A stretch of 64,000 bases of DNA. Origin: Pseudomonadota bacterium. GTDB taxonomy: Bacteria > Pseudomonadota > Gammaproteobacteria > Xanthomonadales > Xanthomonadaceae. Position numbers and translations under genes: made by a program. Every line of letters begins with the position of its first letter. Position 1 is the first letter of the stretch. The stretch covers positions 558,001 to 622,000 of the forward strand of contig JAKACT010000001.1 of NCBI GenBank assembly GCA_021821195.1, written 5' to 3'. Of the stretch, positions 1 through 7,309 are shown piece by piece. The notes beneath the pieces were generated by a model. That model saw only the letters and a list, made by a program, of their open reading frames with translations, made no database searches and was not told the DNA's origin.

Positions 1-74
1 GGTTCGGTTGAGGCCATTTCCCGCCAACCATTCCGCGCCTGACCCATCCCGCGATCTTTAGGAGACACCTGGAC

Positions 75-1277
75 ATGCAGCCCCACGAGTATTCCCGCCG
101 CATCCTGCTCTGCGTCAGCGGCAACAGCCCGCAGATCATCACCGAGACGCTGTACGCGCTGGCGGTGGAACCGGGTGACCGTCCGTCCTTCGTGCCCACC
201 GAAATCCGCGTACTGACCACGTCGCGCGGGGCCGAGCAGACCCGTCTGTCGCTGCTGGCGGCGGACCGCGCCAAGCTGCGCGAGCTTTGCCAGGACTACG
301 GCCTGACCGGCATCCATTTCGACGAGCAGTGCATCGAGGTGTTCAAGCGCACCGACGGCAGCCCGCTGGAGGACATCATCACGCCCGACGACAACCGCGA
401 CGCCGCCGACCACATCACCCGTTTGGTGGCCGAGCTGACCAGTGACGCGCAAACCGCGATCCACGCCTCCATCGCTGGGGGCCGCAAGACCATGGGCTTC
501 TACTTGGGTTATGCGATGAGCCTGTTCGGCCGCGAGCAGGACCGGGTCTCGCACGTACTGGTGTCACCAGGCTTCACCGATCACCGCGACTTTTTCTTCA
601 AGCCCAAGCATCCGATCACATTGCGCAATGCCCAAGGTTGGGAAATGAGTACCGACGACGCCCGCATCCATCTGGCCGAAATCCCGATCGTGCGCCTGCG
701 CAGCACCGAGTTCAGCGTGGTCAGCGACCGCAAGATGGGATTTGCCGATGCGGTGGCGCGGGCCAATCTGTTGGCGGCCGGAACGGAATTCCGGCTGAAA
801 GTGGATCGTTCATCTGGCCGGAATGCGGGCCGCGGCATCGTCACGCTGAACGGCATGGATTTGAAGCTTCAGCCCAGCAGCGTCGCACTCGTGCACTGGA
901 TGGCACGACGTCGTCTGGCTGAAGCGAAGGAGGGCGGCGACGGCTCCGTCAGCCGCAATGCGTTCGGCTACGACCGCAAGAACCCGAAAGGCCTTGGCTA
1001 TGTCAACGAGATCCTGAACTTGGCCACCGATGTGTACGGCGAATACTCGGACGTCACGATCAACGTGAAGCAAAGCATCACCGGCGAGGACGGCCGCAGC
1101 GTCGGCGTCGATCCGTCGAAATGGCTGGATGGCGCCATCGGCAACATCCGCCGCCAAATCGAAAGGGATTTCGGCCCGGAAGGTGTCCAGCGCTACGGCA
1201 TCGTCAGCGAGGGCAAACGCGGCGACACCAAATACCGCCTCGCCATCGCCCCCGAACACATCCACCTGGAGGAATGA
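75..1277 (+). CDS. CRISPR-associated CARF protein, NE0113/SSO2081-like family
   Basis: A 400-residue protein whose first ~190 residues resemble the CARF domain of the NE0113/SSO2081-like CRISPR family (often annotated as ring nuclease Csm6). Visible marks are the N-terminal strand LLCVSGNSPQIITETLYAL (about 11-29) and the glycine-rich stretch SIAGGRKTMGF (about 135-145) used by this fold to bind cyclic oligoadenylate. The C-terminal half shows no convincing HEPN RNase motif; its end (GDTKYRLAI) looks more like a winged helix. It probably binds or cleaves the second messenger made by a type III Cas10, acting in the cytoplasm. An AGGAGA motif precedes the ATG. csx16 follows after 4 bp, so they are probably co-transcribed. 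The rest of the CRISPR locus would lie left of the window. Family assignment is firm; effector versus ring-nuclease role is open. Confidence 0.82.
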   Translation: MQPHEYSRRILLCVSGNSPQIITETLYALAVEPGDRPSFVPTEIRVLTTSRGAEQTRLSLLAADRAKLRELCQDYGLTGIHFDEQCIEVFKRTDGSPLEDIITPDDNRDAADHITRLVAELTSDAQTAIHASIAGGRKTMGFYLGYAMSLFGREQDRVSHVLVSPGFTDHRDFFFKPKHPITLRNAQGWEMSTDDARIHLAEIPIVRLRSTEFSVVSDRKMGFADAVARANLLAAGTEFRLKVDRSSGRNAGRGIVTLNGMDLKLQPSSVALVHWMARRRLAEAKEGGDGSVSRNAFGYDRKNPKGLGYVNEILNLATDVYGEYSDVTINVKQSITGEDGRSVGVDPSKWLDGAIGNIRRQIERDFGPEGVQRYGIVSEGKRGDTKYRLAIAPEHIHLEE

Positions 1278-1281
1278 ACGC

Positions 1282-1569
1282 ATGAATCGCTGGCTGGTCA
1301 CCCGTCACCCCGGCGCGCAGGCGTGGCTGCGCCAACGCGGCATCGACGCTGCGGCAACGCCGCACCTGGACGTGGCGCAGGTGGCGGCTGGCGACGAGAT
1401 CTACGGCACCCTCCCCCTCCACCTGGCTGCCGAGGTCTGCATGCGCGGCGCGCGGCTGTTCCATCTGGCCATCGACCTGCCGCCAGCCCTGCGCGGGCAG
1501 GAAATTCCGGCCGAGGATATGGGCCGGTTGAACGCCCGGCTGGAGGAATACCGGGTGCAACGGGTGTAG
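1282..1569 (+). CDS. csx16: CRISPR-associated protein Csx16 (VVA1548 family)
   Basis: A 95-residue protein that matches the small Csx16 family in length and layout: N-terminal WLVTRHPGAQAWL, a central GTLPLHLAAEVC, then FHLAIDLPPALRG and a C-terminal EDM-x-RL-x-EYRV segment. Csx16 proteins occur with type III CRISPR systems and have been proposed as ring nucleases that destroy cyclic oligoadenylate. A GGAGGA motif sits 8 nt before the ATG and overlaps the end of the upstream CARF gene, so translation is probably coupled. The last 118 bp of coding sequence (1447-1564) are repeated at 17,702-17,819 next to an integrase gene, so this 3' end may be an attachment site or an old recombination junction. 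Confidence 0.85.
   Translation: MNRWLVTRHPGAQAWLRQRGIDAAATPHLDVAQVAAGDEIYGTLPLHLAAEVCMRGARLFHLAIDLPPALRGQEIPAEDMGRLNARLEEYRVQRV
1447..1564 (+). repeat. Direct repeat, left copy (csx16 3' end)
   Basis: This 118-bp stretch is repeated without gaps at 17,702-17,819 (offset 16,255). The first 71 bp are identical; four mismatches fall in the last 47 bp (at 1518, 1526, 1527 and the GAA/GAG codon near 1549). Homology starts at GGCGCGCGG and ends at TGCAACGGG, one codon before the csx16 stop. Together with the integrase beside the other copy, the pair could be attL/attR of the element between them. This is inference. Confidence 0.8.
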
Positions 1570-1673
1570 CCGCCCCCTTTGCACCCATCGGTCCGGATTT
1601 TCGTCGACCGATGGATCGCTTGCTTCGTGTCGACGGCGACAGACTTGGGGCAACCCAACCACGCACCCTCGCC

Positions 1674-1865
1674 ATGGCCCTCGAAACCTACCTTCGGATG
1701 CCCGAACTTACCCGCCGGCTCGGCATCGCCAGATCGACGATTTACAAGCTGATGCAGCAGGACGGCTTCCCAAAGCCCCTGAAAATCACTCCCAGGGCAG
1801 TTGCGTGGAGCCAGCAGGACATCGAGGACTACCTGCGCCGCAAAACCGCGCACGGGAGCGATTGA
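1674..1865 (+). CDS. AlpA-family excisionase-like regulator (first copy)
   Basis: A 63-residue protein of the AlpA/MerR-like winged-helix type. The helix-turn-helix reads MPELTRRLGIARSTIYKLM (about 9-27), followed by the wing PRAVAWSQQDIEDYL typical of the phage P4 AlpA group. Such proteins activate integrase genes or act as excision directionality factors of integrative elements. The ATG at 1674 was chosen because homology starts a few residues later and the longer upstream reading is in csx16-shadow sequence. It is the first gene after csx16, as expected for the edge of an integrated element. A paralogue lies at 5554-5751. Confidence 0.8.
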   Translation: MALETYLRMPELTRRLGIARSTIYKLMQQDGFPKPLKITPRAVAWSQQDIEDYLRRKTAHGSD

Positions 1866-2092
1866 TCGCCCCACCTGCGGCATCCCTCACGACGCGCCGG
1901 ACAGCGCCCATGCCCGCTTGGGCCCGGCGCGCAGATCTCTCACGCCGTGCGCAAGGACGCCATCGGGCGTATGCAGCCGGCTTGCGCCGGGTGGCGATGT
2001 CGTCCAGCAGACCCGGGCATCAAGTCGGTTTGGGAATGCCAGTCCGGTTTGCTAAAACCTTAAAGACAGCCCGAATGCAATGGAGAGGAAGG

Positions 2093-2410
2093 ATGCAGAA
2101 AGAAGACACACCGCCAGACGGGGCCGAGTCGGCCTGGGCGTCGCTGCGGTATTCAGCGCTACAAGTCTCGAAGGTCGCCGCCGGTGTCATCGGCGGGTTC
2201 CTGCTGGTGATGGGCGTCCTCTGGCTCATCGTGCAGTTCGCAATGCTGTTCTTGCCCAAGGAGTCGGCGCCCGGGGTGGGGATGCTCGCCTTCACCATGT
2301 TGCTGGGTGTGGGTGTGGTGTTCGCGAAGCGGCGTCATGACATTGGCAACCAGACCGCAAAATCACAATCACAGGGCGGCCACGGCCGCGGCAAAGGAGA
2401 TCGTCGATGA
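2093..2410 (+). CDS. Small two-helix membrane protein
   Basis: A 105-residue hypothetical protein. A short polar N-terminus (QKEDTPPDGAES) leads into two hydrophobic segments (about 29-50 and 60-75), followed by a basic, glycine-rich tail (GQ-rich with KGDRR at the end). This suggests an inner-membrane protein with both ends cytoplasmic. The ATG at 2093 is preceded by GAGAGGAAGG, a good ribosome binding site. Its stop overlaps the next start by 4 bp (ATGA), so it is probably translationally coupled to the SPFH-tail-like gene. No family was recognised. Confidence 0.6.
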   Translation: MQKEDTPPDGAESAWASLRYSALQVSKVAAGVIGGFLLVMGVLWLIVQFAMLFLPKESAPGVGMLAFTMLLGVGVVFAKRRHDIGNQTAKSQSQGGHGRGKGDRR

Positions 2411-2850
2411 GTCGGGAAAGCAGTTCGGCGTGGGAGATCCTGGTACTGGTCGCATTCGGCGCGTTCCTGCTGCTGGGCGGCGTTGGCGGCTGCATGTGGG
2501 GCCTGCCGAAGTACAAGGTTTACAAGCAGGAGATGGCCGGCCGCGCGGTCCTGGCCGAGGCGGAAAGCAGCCGCCAGGTCGCGATCCTCGAGGCCAAGGC
2601 AAAACGCGAAGCCGCAGTGTCGCTGGCGGCCGCGGAGGTCGAGCGCGCCAAGGGCGTAGCGGCGGCGAACAAGATCATCGGCGACTCGCTGCACAACAAC
2701 GAGGACTACCTGCGCTACCTGTTCGTGAACGGGCTGGAGCACACCAGCAATCAGGTGATCTATGTCCCCACCGAGGCCAACCTGCCGATCCTGGAGGCGT
2801 CCCGCAGGGTGGCAGCCCCGGCGCAGGCCAGCCCGGCCGCCGCGCAATGA
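2407..2850 (+). CDS. Membrane-anchored protein resembling an SPFH/band-7 C-terminal tail
   Basis: A 147-residue protein with one N-terminal membrane segment (about 10-32) and then a charged, alanine-rich coiled coil (about 42-88, with repeated AEAE, EAKAKREA and AAEVERAKG) ending in YLRYLFVNGLE and VIYVPTEANLPIL. That order is the C-terminal half of prohibitin/HflK-type SPFH proteins, but the ~150-residue SPFH core is absent. Similar short proteins occur on phages and mobile elements, where they may touch host membrane proteases; that role is inferred. It overlaps the upstream membrane gene by 4 bp. The name is tentative. Confidence 0.6.
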   Translation: MSRESSSAWEILVLVAFGAFLLLGGVGGCMWGLPKYKVYKQEMAGRAVLAEAESSRQVAILEAKAKREAAVSLAAAEVERAKGVAAANKIIGDSLHNNEDYLRYLFVNGLEHTSNQVIYVPTEANLPILEASRRVAAPAQASPAAAQ

Positions 2851-2997
2851 CGCAGAGATGCCCTTGATGCCCTCGAGCGCGACTATCAGGAAATGATCGG
2901 CAGCGGCCTTTTCGAAGAAGAACCGCCTTCATTCGATGAGCTGATGAATCGGTGCCGCGAGATCGAGCTGGAGGCCAACGGGCAGATTGCGGGCTGA
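2851..2997 (+). pseudogene. Gene tail without a clear start, in frame with the upstream stop
   Basis: Directly after the TGA at 2848-2850 the same frame stays open for 48 codons to TGA at 2995-2997. It reads like a conserved C-terminus (ALERDYQEMIGSGLF, then PPSFDELMNRCREIELEANG). The only internal ATG (2895) would give 34 residues. The pattern, a DYxxM motif followed by a short acidic helix ending near EIN/EAN, reminded me of AbiEii-type nucleotidyltransferase tails, but this is a weak resemblance. It is more likely a remnant than an active gene. Confidence 0.3.
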
Positions 2998-3123
2998 CGG
3001 GAGACGGAATTGGCTACCTGCGGCCACGCTCGCGTTAGAAGGCCGCAACATGGCCGCAAGACCTCGCTCCTGGCTCAAGGCTAAAGCGGTGACCACTGCC
3101 CCGGGGCTAGTGGTTCGCCAGCA

Positions 3124-4422
3124 CTAGGCTTCACCGCGTGCGGGAATGCGATCGGTCGGGAACGCCTCCGCACCCACCCACCAGACGAGATAGCGTCCCG
3201 GTGCGGATGCCTCAAGGAAGGCGACAACACGCTCTTTCGCCGCCTTGTACTCGTCATCATTCCGGCCATTCACCTCGATGTAGAACGGCAGGCCGCAATC
3301 GAGCAGCAAGAAATCGTGGAGGTAGGGATAGCCTTTCGCGAGGAACATCGGCTTCTCGAAGTGACGCCCCGCCCCGACCAGATAGTCCGCCATCCTCGCT
3401 TCCGCACGCGACGCCACCGGGATGCCTTGGGCCGTCGTGACGACGAGACGCACGCGTTCGGCAATCAAGGTGTCATCCTCACCCGGGATCACATGCATGA
3501 TCGCCATCAGACGAAACCGGCTATCCGGCATGCCGATCGCGAGTTCGGACAGGTCAAGGCTCGGGAAGTCGCAGTAGCGCCTCGCATACCGCCACTGCCC
3601 GCGATGCACCTCTAGCGTGAACGCTGTGCCACGGAAACTCAGACGCAGCAACCCACGGCCGGCGCTCTCCACCGCAATGACCTCACCGATCGCACCGGCA
3701 GGAAGGGTGTCGCCGTTCGGCGCACGGCCGATCAAAGCGCGCAAGCATGCATCTGGCGAGATGTCATCTGCGCCAAGAACCAGCGCGCGCCGATCGGACG
3801 ACTTGCCATCTGCAATGGCCGGCGCAACGGCGTTGGCATATCGCTTCAGCAAATCCTCCGCTAGTGGCGCGGAACCGGGATGGTAGATGTTGGTTCCTGC
3901 CACCACGGCCACGTGGAGCAACTTCGACAGCATAGGTGAGCGCTTGTGCGACTTGGACTTCTTGTGGGACTTCGCCTTCTTCGGAGCGGCAGTCGTCTTC
4001 CTTGGCGGACGGCGACTCACGGGGGGCGGGTTATTGAGATCGTGCAACCAGTCGGGGTCGAAAAACTCTGGCGCAAGAATGGAGATCTTCGTATTCGTCA
4101 CGTCGCCATGGTGAGCGCACAGTGGCGAGTGTTTCGATTTCGTACCAGGGGCGCAGCAGATCTGATTGAACCCGTTGACACGGCGAACATACAAACCCTG
4201 CATGCCTGCGGGAAGACAGGGGCACCGGAAGTCCCTTTCTCGGGGATAGGCAAGCTTTTCATTGATGGCTTCCGCGAGGCGGTTGCTGCGCAATGGAATC
4301 AGTTCCTTCCGAAGCAGACTAGTGCCGTCGTACGTAAGGAAAACGACATGATCCAGATGCGGCTCGTCCAGCGTTGGGATCTGGCGGGAAGCGCGAGGAG
4401 ATTCGTCACGGGAAATCGGCAT
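3124..4422 (-). CDS. DUF1173-family mobile-element protein
   Basis: A 432-residue protein resembling DUF1173 proteins of plasmids and integrative elements. Near residue 65 it has CPCLPAGMQGLYVRR followed by a second cysteine pair and a CAHHGD motif, a likely metal-binding N-terminal module. A lysine-rich linker (KKAKSHKKSKSHKR) follows, then a large C-terminal domain. I start it at 4422 (MPISRDESP), which has GGAG upstream; the frame stays open to 4563 but that extra part is arginine-rich and unlike a protein start. It faces the KfrA gene (divergent, sharing the GCATTAC-repeat region). Function unknown; the association with conjugative elements is family knowledge. Confidence 0.6.
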   Translation of the reverse strand: MPISRDESPRASRQIPTLDEPHLDHVVFLTYDGTSLLRKELIPLRSNRLAEAINEKLAYPRERDFRCPCLPAGMQGLYVRRVNGFNQICCAPGTKSKHSPLCAHHGDVTNTKISILAPEFFDPDWLHDLNNPPPVSRRPPRKTTAAPKKAKSHKKSKSHKRSPMLSKLLHVAVVAGTNIYHPGSAPLAEDLLKRYANAVAPAIADGKSSDRRALVLGADDISPDACLRALIGRAPNGDTLPAGAIGEVIAVESAGRGLLRLSFRGTAFTLEVHRGQWRYARRYCDFPSLDLSELAIGMPDSRFRLMAIMHVIPGEDDTLIAERVRLVVTTAQGIPVASRAEARMADYLVGAGRHFEKPMFLAKGYPYLHDFLLLDCGLPFYIEVNGRNDDEYKAAKERVVAFLEASAPGRYLVWWVGAEAFPTDRIPARGEA

Positions 4423-4581
4423 GCATGGCTCCATCGGTGGTGATGGTCCATGTCTACGGGAGCAAGACCCAGGGCGAAAGTGGACACGCCGGCCGGTCGC
4501 GAATCGAATCCGATGCCGTGTCCACTTGCGGACGTGGAACGGCGTATCCGACCCTGCAGACATCGGTGATTGCTGTGTAGC

Positions 4582-4637
4582 GCATTACGCATTACGCATT
4601 ACGCATTACGCATTACGCATTACGCATTACGCATTAC
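4582..4637 (+). repeat. Eight perfect tandem GCATTAC heptamers
   Basis: Fifty-six bases are exactly eight copies of GCATTAC with no substitutions, in the divergent gap between the DUF1173 gene (start 4422) and the KfrA-like gene (start 4683). The position suggests an operator array or iteron-like site; the perfection suggests recent slippage or selection. No similar heptamer array was seen elsewhere in the window. Confidence 0.95.
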
Positions 4638-4682
4638 TCAGCACATCGCCGGATCGCCCATCACCTGCAAGGAGCAACCCCC

Positions 4683-5339
4683 ATGAAAGCTACCCGCGAA
4701 GCCGTGTACGAGGCAGCCGACGCCCTGACCAACGCTGGCGATACTCCCAACGTCGCCGCCATCCGTCGCGTGATCGGTGGCGGTTCGTTCACCACCATCC
4801 AGACCCACTTCCTCGCGTGGCGGCAGGAGCATCGAGCGCCACCTGTCTCGGCCGCGACGTCCACGCTCCCGGCCGATCTCGAGGACGGGCTACACCGCCT
4901 CGGTCGCACCGTGTGGGAGCGCGCCTGCACAGGCGCACATGAGCGCCTAGCAACTGAGCGTGCAGCCTTGAACGCAGCTCAGGCGGAACACGACGCGGCA
5001 CGCCGGGAGGCCACCGCTCTGGCCGACCAGTTGGCGGACGATCTCGATCGCCTTCAGACCGCCCACGCCGACCTGACGCAGGAGGCGGCCACTACCCGCG
5101 ACGATCTCGTCGAAGCCCGGCGCGCGTTGGCGGTGCTGCAGGCCCGCTTGGAAGAGGTCCAGGGCCAGGCGGCCCAGCTGCGGACGGCCGAACATGCCGC
5201 CGTCGACCAGGCTGCGGCCCTGCGTGGACGTCTGGAGGCACTCGAGGCACAAAACGCGGCGTTGCTCGCCCGACTCGGACCGAAGGGTGGCACTAGGGGT
5301 GCGTCCTCCAAGGACAGCCGCAGCGACACGCGTGGTTAG
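4683..5339 (+). CDS. kfrA: KfrA-like plasmid partition/DNA-binding coiled-coil protein
   Basis: A 218-residue protein with a KfrA-type N-terminal DNA-binding domain (about 4-50, with VYEAADALTNAG, then IRRVIGGGSFTTIQTHF) followed by a long alanine/glutamate-rich coiled coil (about 95-200). KfrA of plasmids binds its own operator and supports partition or nucleoid-like organisation. AAGGAG precedes the ATG, and the GCATTAC array ends 45 bp upstream, so self-binding there is plausible. The C-terminal tail (GGTRGASSKDSRSD) is low-complexity. Its presence argues that the element has a plasmid or conjugative ancestry. Confidence 0.8.
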   Translation: MKATREAVYEAADALTNAGDTPNVAAIRRVIGGGSFTTIQTHFLAWRQEHRAPPVSAATSTLPADLEDGLHRLGRTVWERACTGAHERLATERAALNAAQAEHDAARREATALADQLADDLDRLQTAHADLTQEAATTRDDLVEARRALAVLQARLEEVQGQAAQLRTAEHAAVDQAAALRGRLEALEAQNAALLARLGPKGGTRGASSKDSRSDTRG

Positions 5340-5457
5340 AGGCACCGAAGAATGACCGCAGAGATGGCCGGTCTTCAGTCAATCATGTGGCCGCCAATGG
5401 CGCGCGCGTCCCGCGTGGACGCCGCGACACAGTCTCCTTTGACAGAAAAGTCAGCAT

Positions 5458-5505
5458 TTAGGGGCATCGCCCCCGAAAGTCACCCGGGCAATGCTCCGCC
5501 CCTAA
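5458..5505. repeat. Inverted repeat TTAGGGGC/GCCCCTAA
   Basis: Perfect 8-bp arms at 5458-5465 and 5498-5505 flank 32 bp in the gap before the second AlpA-like gene. A TTGACA hexamer lies at 5439-5444 but no good -10 follows at 16-18 bp. It could be an operator or a weak terminator; the evidence is only the symmetry. Confidence 0.35.
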
Positions 5506-5553
5506 TCGCAGTAGCGCGCTAGGCTGGATCCGGACATCCGCAGGAACCCGATC

Positions 5554-5751
5554 ATGCCCTTGGCCACCCATATCCGCTTGCCAGAACTGACCCAGAAGCT
5601 GGGCGTCTGCCGTTCCACGGTCTACAAACTCATTCAGCAGGAAGGGTTCCCCCGACCTTTCAAGATCACCCGACGCGTCAGTGCTTGGAGCGAGGATGAA
5701 GTCCAAGCCTACCTGGAGCGACAGCAGACGCAATACATCGAGCGTCGCTGA
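5554..5751 (+). CDS. AlpA-family excisionase-like regulator (second copy)
   Basis: A 65-residue protein clearly paralogous to the one at 1674-1865: the helix-turn-helix LPELTQKLGVCRSTVYKL and the wing VSAWSEDEVQAYL align without gaps. AlpA-type proteins control integrase expression or excision. Two divergent copies 3.9 kb apart suggest either nested elements or that the 1570-5550 segment and the defence operon arrived separately. It ends 10 bp from the convergent end of the McrC-like gene. ATG with GCAGGAACCC upstream. Confidence 0.8.
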   Translation: MPLATHIRLPELTQKLGVCRSTVYKLIQQEGFPRPFKITRRVSAWSEDEVQAYLERQQTQYIERR

Positions 5752-5761
5752 CGACTCCTCA

Positions 5762-7306
5762 CTAACTTAGCCATCGCTCCAGCACGGCGCTGAGGCCAGA
5801 GCGCGTGTCCGGCGCCAAAGGCTGCACACCGACCCGCTGGGCAGAATGGAACTCAGGCGCCTCCAACCACGGCGCACCGCCACCACGCGGCACCAGCAAC
5901 AGCGAGCACACGGGTCGCGCCTCGTCCCAGCGCAATGCGTCCTGATAGAGGTGCGACGAGCGCATCGCGTCCAGCACATTGGTCCGACTGGTGCGGTACT
6001 TCGCGTCGAGTACCAACATCCTGCGCGCGCCGTTGTCATCGACCGTGATCACGATATCCGGGTGTAGTTCAGCGGAAATGCTGCGAAACCCGGTTGACGC
6101 ACTGTCACCCGCTCGAAACCGACGGTGCAGCCATGCTTCTACGTGCACACCTGTGCCTGCTCCCACCAGCCGGATGCAGTCGTTCCGCGACGTTGGATAG
6201 TGCGTCTTCCAGCGCAGATCCGGTCGTTGCTCTCGCAGGCACTGCGCCACCTGGGCAAAGCACCAGCGTTCGTATATCTCCCAAGTCGGACTCAACCACA
6301 CCTGCTCATCGGCCAAATCACCGGCCACACCCCCACGGAGCGACGACCAAGCGAACCGATAGGCACGCGCATAGGCGGGATGGGCGGAGATGGCGTTCAA
6401 ACCTGCGGCAGTCACCTCGGCACGGGTGATCGAGGCAAACGGGGCGCCTCGGAGCAGGCGCGTGAGGGCGTGCGACAGCCCGTCGAGATACGCCAGCTTT
6501 CGCGCCAGGCGTGGCTGCAGCGGCGTCCGGGTGCCTGCTTGTTCGTCCTCTCGCGCCAACGCAGCAAGCGCATCCGCTACCTGTTGGCAGCGTCGGCGCA
6601 CCGACAGCACGACCGCCGCCAAGGCGCGATTGGCAGGGTTGTCGACTGTGTCAGCGGAGTGGATCACCTCAAATAACGGTGCCTGTGCGTCCAGGCCACC
6701 GGTCTCATCATTCAGGTACGCGACCGTTGCTGGTCGCCGCAGCAGGCCGACAGCTGACGCAGCATCGAGGCGTCGCACGCGATGTGCAGGCACCAGGACG
6801 CGTTCGCGCTGCAGCCGGGTCAAAGGGCGAACCATCACCGCGCGCAAGGCGGCCTGCAGGGCGTCGCCGTGACGTCGCAGGCGCGCATACGTCAGTAGTG
6901 GCGAGGTCACCTCACCAGACACGCCGATGCTGGCTTGTGCTGCCTCGGTGCCGAGCAGCAGCGCCGGATCAAACGCACGAAGTTCCTCCAGCAACGTGTG
7001 GAAGGTCCCTTCGCCCAGCTTGCTGCCATCTGGGGCGACATCGAGGCGGTACTCAGCCAGCCGTTGTCCGCTGCGACTGAGTAATTCGGCGACCACCACG
7101 CCGGCATAAAAGCCGGGCGTCCATCGCCAGCCCGACTGGCCCTCGACTTGAACGGCTTCTGCAGGGGCCTCGTCGATATACAGCTCGACGCCATCCAGCG
7201 GGGCAACAAAGAAATAAGTGCCGAGCTCCCGAAACCCCAATGTCGTGACACCGGGCAGAAGCTCCTGGCTGACATTCGCCTGATCGATGCAGCGCAACGC
7301 CACCAT
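5762..7306 (-). CDS. McrC-like PD-(D/E)XK nuclease (DUF2357 type)
   Basis: A 514-residue protein. The N-terminal ~200 residues fit the beta-rich DUF2357 region, the middle is helical, and residues ~414-438 hold a PD-(D/E)XK nuclease core: LHPDIVI, then VLDAKYR (D434, K436). This is the layout of the nuclease partner of McrB-type AAA+ motors in type IV (modification-dependent) restriction. The start lies 3 bp after the McrB-like stop, so the two are co-translated. It is the last gene of the hsdM-hsdS-hsdR-mcrB-mcrC operon. Catalytic residues look intact. Whether the target is methylated DNA or something else cannot be told from sequence. Confidence 0.78.
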   Translation of the reverse strand: MVALRCIDQANVSQELLPGVTTLGFRELGTYFFVAPLDGVELYIDEAPAEAVQVEGQSGWRWTPGFYAGVVVAELLSRSGQRLAEYRLDVAPDGSKLGEGTFHTLLEELRAFDPALLLGTEAAQASIGVSGEVTSPLLTYARLRRHGDALQAALRAVMVRPLTRLQRERVLVPAHRVRRLDAASAVGLLRRPATVAYLNDETGGLDAQAPLFEVIHSADTVDNPANRALAAVVLSVRRRCQQVADALAALAREDEQAGTRTPLQPRLARKLAYLDGLSHALTRLLRGAPFASITRAEVTAAGLNAISAHPAYARAYRFAWSSLRGGVAGDLADEQVWLSPTWEIYERWCFAQVAQCLREQRPDLRWKTHYPTSRNDCIRLVGAGTGVHVEAWLHRRFRAGDSASTGFRSISAELHPDIVITVDDNGARRMLVLDAKYRTSRTNVLDAMRSSHLYQDALRWDEARPVCSLLLVPRGGGAPWLEAPEFHSAQRVGVQPLAPDTRSGLSAVLERWLS

Positions 7307-7309
7307 GGG

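Noticed and set aside
1-1569. A CRISPR array next to the CARF and csx16 genes
   Set aside because: No regularly spaced repeat was found here or elsewhere in the window; any array lies outside.
4582-4637. The GCATTAC array as a CRISPR
   Set aside because: The units are directly adjacent with no spacers.
5458-5505. An integron attC site from the TTAGGGGC/GCCCCTAA arms
   Set aside because: The conserved GTTRRRY-type core sites are absent and no integron integrase is present.
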